A DNA stretch of 8,033 nucleotides from DASPKA01 sp035628335. GTDB taxonomy: Bacteria > Patescibacteriota > Doudnabacteria > UBA920. Shown piece after piece: positions 4,598-8,033 of this stretch (its first letter is position 1; every line of letters begins with the position of its first letter). The DNA lies in assembly GCA_035628335.1 (NCBI GenBank), contig DASPKA010000041.1, positions 1-8,033 on the forward strand. Reading direction: 5' to 3'. The translations under genes were made by a program, and so were the position numbers. Under the pieces are notes generated by a model. It did not search any database. It had not been told where the DNA came from and saw only the letters and a list, made by a program, of their open reading frames with translations.

Positions 4598-6163
4598 ATG
4601 GGCAAGTTAAAGGTTATCGTGTTTTTATCGTTGGTGATATTTGGGACTTACGGTATTGTACGCTTCTTTAGAGAGCGCATTCCAAAGGACGTTTGCATGG
4701 AGGCCAAGAAGCTGCCGGGCGAACATGCTGATGCTAAGGCGAAAGTGGTTAACAGTCAAAGCTCATTTCGCAGATTTCAAAACTCACCGGAATTTGACCG
4801 TTATAAAGCAATCGCCGATGTGGATGGCTGGAACAGCTTTGAGAAAGACCTCAAGTCTCTCGCTGAGCAAGAGAACCGCATTAAAGAGGTACAGAGTCTA
4901 GTTTGGAAAAATAAGACTTTCAGCAGAAATGCAAAGGTTCTTATTGATTCCATCCGATCAGAGACCTCGGCAATCGTCGCACATGCGCTGCGCTGGGAGG
5001 AACGCAAGAAAATACTTGACTCAGCCCCGCTATATGAAGTAAAGCTGCGAAGCGAAGTTACTACGAAGGTTCAGGACCTTCAGCTTCGCTTCAACACTTC
5101 AGAAAATCTACTGAATGAGTATTGCGCGCGCTTCCCAAACGCGGCAGCTGATTTCAAAAAGCACTTCCAACCGTTCGGGGAGCGTGTCGCGGGCATTCTG
5201 AAGTTGTATGAAGACTTCAAGGCAGCACTAGCCAAGAAGAATACCCTTCTGTCTGCCGACGCCTATCATATCCTTATGGAGGACTTGGCAGCCGCAAACA
5301 GTAAGTACCCAGACTACCCCAAAGACTTAGGTGTACTGGGGTGGGCAAACTCTCAGATCGTAAATGATCTGAATTGTTACCCCATGCTGATACTGGAGCG
5401 GGAGACATGGAGCAATAGCTCTGACGGCACCCGTAAAAAAGACATTACGATGCCAATCAGTCTCACCGACTTTGTGCGAATGCAAGCGTTTTTCGCCAAG
5501 CACAACGACGTTCATGCATTCCAGCTTGGGTACCTTAAGAACGGAGACTTTCTTTCTTGGAACTCAGGGAATATATGGATTCTCGACTTGGTAAAAAATA
5601 CCTTGAAAGAGAATTTGTATGTTGATCGTGGGTACAACGACGAAGAAGGGGTCTTGTTCGTTAAAGAGTACAAGCTAACCAGCTTTGCGGTGCAGTTCGC
5701 CAACATTGACTCTACTGGCATTAAACCGGGAGAGTGGCAGACCGGAATTTCTGAAGAGGAGTTCTGGGTCTACGCAAGGTTCTTTGGGATGGAAGGGGCC
5801 CGCAAGATGGTTGGTCAAATGGAGATGGATCAGTGCCGGTTTACTCCGGCGGGTTTCTCGCTTATTTCGACCAACCAGGGTGAGTGGCTAGACAATGGCA
5901 CAGGCGGGAGGTATTGGGTCTTCGGGGGAAATCTTGCCGCTCTTAACGCCTTCTATGCGGACACAGATCGGATTAGCGAAGCTGACTACAAAGCCTGGCT
6001 TGCAGTTAAAGACAGCCAGGATTACTTTGGAAAGCATAAGCAATACGCCCTGTTTGGCTACGCCCTCCATGCTAGCCCCTACTTCAAAAACACCACATTT
6101 GCGAAAATGGGGGGCTTGAGCCCAGAGTTCGTGGCCATGGTCCGTACTATGTGGCCTGAGTAA
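4598..6163 (+). CDS. Membrane-anchored protein of unknown function, 521 aa
   Basis: Not recognised. One N-terminal span (residues 4-21, LKVIVFLSLVIFGTYGIV) followed by RFFRER suggests a signal anchor or uncleaved signal peptide with the bulk outside the cytoplasm. This topology is an inference; the flanking positive charges are on both sides. Residues ~35-245 are charged and probably form long helices or coiled coil (for example FEKDLKSLAEQENRIKEVQSL). From about 250 the composition changes to a compact, aromatic-rich domain with WVYARFFGMEGARKM, GGRYWVFGGN and YFGKHKQYALFGYALHASPY. I chose the ATG at 4598, 5 nt after AAAGGAG (4586-4592); an ATG at 4595 is 2 nt from it, and a TTG at 4583 overlaps it. 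It is a single-gene unit between two terminators. A stalk-plus-head surface protein is a reasonable guess. Confidence 0.75.
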   Translation: MGKLKVIVFLSLVIFGTYGIVRFFRERIPKDVCMEAKKLPGEHADAKAKVVNSQSSFRRFQNSPEFDRYKAIADVDGWNSFEKDLKSLAEQENRIKEVQSLVWKNKTFSRNAKVLIDSIRSETSAIVAHALRWEERKKILDSAPLYEVKLRSEVTTKVQDLQLRFNTSENLLNEYCARFPNAAADFKKHFQPFGERVAGILKLYEDFKAALAKKNTLLSADAYHILMEDLAAANSKYPDYPKDLGVLGWANSQIVNDLNCYPMLILERETWSNSSDGTRKKDITMPISLTDFVRMQAFFAKHNDVHAFQLGYLKNGDFLSWNSGNIWILDLVKNTLKENLYVDRGYNDEEGVLFVKEYKLTSFAVQFANIDSTGIKPGEWQTGISEEEFWVYARFFGMEGARKMVGQMEMDQCRFTPAGFSLISTNQGEWLDNGTGGRYWVFGGNLAALNAFYADTDRISEADYKAWLAVKDSQDYFGKHKQYALFGYALHASPYFKNTTFAKMGGLSPEFVAMVRTMWPE

Positions 6164-6167
6164 TTTG

Positions 6168-6211
6168 AAAACCGTTTCGATGCGAATAGCGTCGAAACGG
6201 TTTGTGTTTTT
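6168..6211 (+). terminator. Strong intrinsic terminator after the 521-aa gene
   Basis: AAACCGTTTCGA (6169-6180) pairs perfectly with TCGAAACGGTTT (6192-6203). Three more pairs (TGC/GCG) close a GAATA loop, giving about 15 bp. GTG and five Ts follow (6207-6211). The right foot of the stem overlaps the -35 of the next promoter. Confidence 0.88.
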
Positions 6212-6230
6212 AAGTCGTTTTTGGTATAAT
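6202..6230 (+). promoter_or_regulatory. Promoter of the sugar transferase gene, implying a leaderless mRNA
   Basis: TTGTGT (6202-6207) and a perfect TATAAT (6225-6230) are 17 bases apart, with an extended -10 TG at 6222-6223. The expected start, 7 bases after the -10, is A6237, the first base of the ATG. No SD is possible in such a transcript. The -35 lies in the foot of the upstream terminator. Confidence 0.75.
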
Positions 6231-6236
6231 GCTGAC

Positions 6237-7673
6237 ATGAAGCGATCTGAAATTGCCTTTAATCTAGCTGCTATCCCGGTAGATGCGTTAATGATTTTCC
6301 TGGCTGGGTTTACGGCTTTTTATTTGCGTCCGTTAGCCTCTGACATAGTTGGGCCGGTAAGGTATCTGCTTTCTGCTCAGGAGTTTTTACTGCTTTGTTT
6401 AGTTGCGTTGCCTTGTCTTATTCTTTTATTTACCTTTTTTGGTTTGTATAACCTTACTGCAACTAAGCGTTTGAGCTATGAACTGCCTCGAATCATTGGG
6501 GCGGTATCCATCGGGCTTTTAGTTGTGTTTGTAGGGTTCTTTTTTAACAAGTCACTGTTTCCCTCCAGGTTTATAGTTTTAGTTGCATGGTTACTAGTCA
6601 TAATTTTTGTTTCTATTGGCCGTTATTTTCTTCATGAATTTAAGCAGATCATGTTTCTGCGTGGTAAAGGTTTGCATCGCGTGGTGCTTATAAACGGTGG
6701 AGGCCATAATGCTCGAGTACTTGAGCAGGTGTTTAAGAACAGAAGGTTGGGTTATGAGGTTGTGAGAGAAATAGACTATTCTCCTCGCGCTCTTGATGAA
6801 CTTGAAAAGTTATATATTTCTGTTGGATATGACGAGATTATTCAGGCAAACAATGAAGTATCAGGTGTGGAGAATGCTGAGTTGGTAGGATTTGCTAGAA
6901 ATAAAGGTGTGGAGTTTAGTTTTGTTCCAAACTTGTTTGACGCGCAGCGGAATCGCGTGGAAACTGCTAACTATAGTGGGGTTCCAGTGATTAGTATCAA
7001 GAACAGTCCGCTTGACGGCTGGGGTAAGGTGCTTAAGCGTGTGGTCGACATTATAGGCAGTTTAAGCGCGCTTATTATTTTAAGTCCTGTATTTTTGATT
7101 TTGTACATTGCTGTTAAAGTGGACAGCAAAGGCCCGTTTATATATAGCGCACTTCGCGGCGGATGTGGCAGGGATTTTCGGTTTTACAAAATCCGCAGCA
7201 TGTATACCCACTTGTCAGTAGGGGATGAATATGGCGGACAGGAAGCTGAGAAAGTTAGACAAGATCTATGGCAGAAAAATGACCGAGGCGGGAAAGATTC
7301 ACCATTTTTAAAAATTAAAGAAGACCCTCGAGTGACAAAAGTTGGAAGGGTTATTCGCAGAATGAAGCTCGATGAGCTACCGCAGTTTTGGAATGTGCTG
7401 AAGGGAGATATGAGCCTAGTTGGGCCGCGAGCGCATGTGCTCGATGAGGTTGCTCGCTATCGTGACAGGTATCGAAGGATGTTTTCAATTAAGCCTGGAA
7501 TCTTTGGAGTAACTCAGTTAGAGCAGATTTCACAACCAGAGTTGCCATTTGAAGATGAGATTCGATTAAACACTTCGTATATTGAGAACTGGAACATGTG
7601 GATGGATATAAAGTTATTAGTATTGACCGTATACCATTTGTTGTTGAAACCTAAATCGAAGCTTGATTACTAG
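6237..7673 (+). CDS. Polyprenyl-phosphate sugar-1-phosphate transferase (WcaJ/WbaP-type), 478 aa
   Basis: It starts lipid-linked glycan synthesis by moving a sugar-1-phosphate from a UDP-sugar to undecaprenyl phosphate on the inner membrane. The N-terminal half has about four membrane spans (residues ~9-30, 45-70, 85-105, 112-130). A Rossmann-like CoA-binding-3 type domain follows, starting around HRVVLINGGGHNARVL. The catalytic PglC-like domain runs from about K267 to the end: KRVVDIIGSLSALIILSPVF is the re-entrant hairpin, then FYKIRSM, DPRVTKVGRVIRR, LDELPQFWNVLKGDMSLVGP, and PGIFGVTQ. D379-E380 is the catalytic Asp-Glu pair of the family. The longer frame from TTG 6165 runs through the terminator, so the ATG at 6237 is the start. 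The specific sugar cannot be told from sequence. A glycosyltransferase gene follows. Confidence 0.93.
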   Translation: MKRSEIAFNLAAIPVDALMIFLAGFTAFYLRPLASDIVGPVRYLLSAQEFLLLCLVALPCLILLFTFFGLYNLTATKRLSYELPRIIGAVSIGLLVVFVGFFFNKSLFPSRFIVLVAWLLVIIFVSIGRYFLHEFKQIMFLRGKGLHRVVLINGGGHNARVLEQVFKNRRLGYEVVREIDYSPRALDELEKLYISVGYDEIIQANNEVSGVENAELVGFARNKGVEFSFVPNLFDAQRNRVETANYSGVPVISIKNSPLDGWGKVLKRVVDIIGSLSALIILSPVFLILYIAVKVDSKGPFIYSALRGGCGRDFRFYKIRSMYTHLSVGDEYGGQEAEKVRQDLWQKNDRGGKDSPFLKIKEDPRVTKVGRVIRRMKLDELPQFWNVLKGDMSLVGPRAHVLDEVARYRDRYRRMFSIKPGIFGVTQLEQISQPELPFEDEIRLNTSYIENWNMWMDIKLLVLTVYHLLLKPKSKLDY

Positions 7674-7689
7674 TAAGTAGGAAGACTCC

Positions 7690-7761
7690 AGGAAAAGTAC
7701 TTCTTGGGAGAGAACCGGGAGAAGAAGCCGCGGAGAAATCTTCCCAACAAGTACTTTTCCT
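7690..7761. repeat. Long inverted repeat between the two glycan genes
   Basis: AGGAAAAGTACTT (7690-7702) pairs perfectly with AAGTACTTTTCCT (7749-7761). After a C/C mismatch, TTGGGA (7704-7709) pairs with TCCCAA (7742-7747). The total is 19 bp around a 32-nt purine-rich loop containing CCGCGG. A pyrimidine-rich but not T-only stretch follows (TTCATCTTCTCT), so this is a weak terminator at best. It could be a processing site or an inserted palindrome. Confidence 0.75.
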
Positions 7762-7772
7762 TTCATCTTCTC

Positions 7773-7778
7773 TATAAA
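7773..7778 (+). promoter_or_regulatory. Possible -10 box of the glycosyltransferase gene
   Basis: TATAAA lies 7 bases before the ATG at 7786, the same geometry as at the sugar transferase gene. No good -35 is visible 16-18 bases upstream, because that position falls in the right arm of the inverted repeat. No SD precedes the ATG. Confidence 0.4.
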
Positions 7779-7785
7779 TTAGATA

Positions 7786-8033
7786 ATGCAAGAAAATAAG
7801 CAAAAAAGATTATTACTCGCACACGACTCGTTTACGCAAGAAGGAGGAGCGGAACGAGTTTTTAGCTTACTGGGGAAAATGTTCCCTGGTGCGGATGTGT
7901 ATGTGCTACTCAGGGACAAGAGAATGGCCAAGTATGCTTCGCAGTTTAAGCATATTATAACGAGCCCGCTTCAGGTGTTATATAAGTTTTTTCCGAAGTT
8001 TAAATATTACTTACCATTGATCCCCCTCGGAAT
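7786..8033 (+). CDS. Glycosyltransferase, GT-B fold, family 4-like (5' part only)
   Basis: The frame from ATG 7786 stays open to the window edge, giving 82 residues. After a short basic N-terminus comes LLLAHDSFTQEGGAERVFSL. The HDSF-x-x-x-GGAERV motif marks the N-terminal Rossmann domain of family-4 (GT1/GT4-type) glycosyltransferases, where the Gly-rich loop faces the acceptor. FPGADVYVLL is the next beta strand region, also typical. The C-terminal donor-binding domain with the E-x7-E motif is outside the window. It probably adds a sugar to the lipid-linked product of the upstream transferase. There is no SD, and ATG is the first start after the inverted repeat. It may be leaderless. Confidence 0.85.
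   Translation, partial: MQENKQKRLLLAHDSFTQEGGAERVFSLLGKMFPGADVYVLLRDKRMAKYASQFKHIITSPLQVLYKFFPKFKYYLPLIPLG

Noticed and set aside
6165..6236. N-terminal extension of the sugar transferase from TTG 6165
   Set aside because: The extension is encoded by the terminator stem and the promoter, and family alignment starts at the ATG at 6237.
5888..6238. 116-aa minus-strand frame at the end of the 521-aa gene
   Set aside because: It crosses the terminator at 6168-6211 and the sugar-transferase promoter, and has no start signals.

Overview
The window looks like part of a Patescibacteria (Candidate Phyla Radiation) chromosome. This is inferred from gene content and compactness, not proven. SecE is a minimal 63 aa, secE-nusG is not followed by rplK-rplA, RNase P RNA is stripped down, several genes lack a Shine-Dalgarno (SD) sequence, most other genes are orphans, and a sugar transferase/glycosyltransferase pair sits at the right end. 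All ten stop codons visible in the window are TAA or TAG.

Layout. Bases 1-151 hold the 3' end of a probable DDE (rve-type) transposase. A TTGCTA-N17-TATAAT promoter overlapping its stop drives secE and nusG, which are separated by a structured 108-nt spacer with two hairpins and a 7-bp tandem repeat. A bidirectional terminator follows nusG and also ends the convergent gene for a 187-aa membrane protein. That gene is divergent from a second small membrane protein at 1721. Next come a strong promoter and the RNase P RNA gene (rnpB), which I could fold stem by stem. It has an 85-nt structured 3' tail containing a near copy of its own P9 hairpin. The region 2733-6163 holds an orphan 216-aa gene, a PadR-type regulator followed by a 184-aa secreted protein, and a 521-aa membrane-anchored protein. 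Intrinsic terminators separate these units. The right end starts a cell-surface polysaccharide locus: a polyprenyl-phosphate sugar phosphotransferase (probably leaderless), a 72-nt inverted repeat, and the 5' end of a family-4-like glycosyltransferase.

How the parts work together. secE/nusG and rnpB are housekeeping functions (protein export, transcription elongation, tRNA processing). The middle is a string of short transcription units encoding membrane, secreted and regulatory proteins of unknown function. PadR plus the secreted protein look like one regulated operon. The right end would build the first lipid-linked sugar and extend it. Translation signals split in an interesting way. secE, nusG, the sugar transferase and the glycosyltransferase have no visible SD, whereas five of the six orphan or regulatory genes between them have good SDs. 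No complete new defence or mobile system could be recognised. The best leads are the rnpB hairpin duplication, the leaderless/SD split, the PadR module, and the IS-like remnant next to secE.
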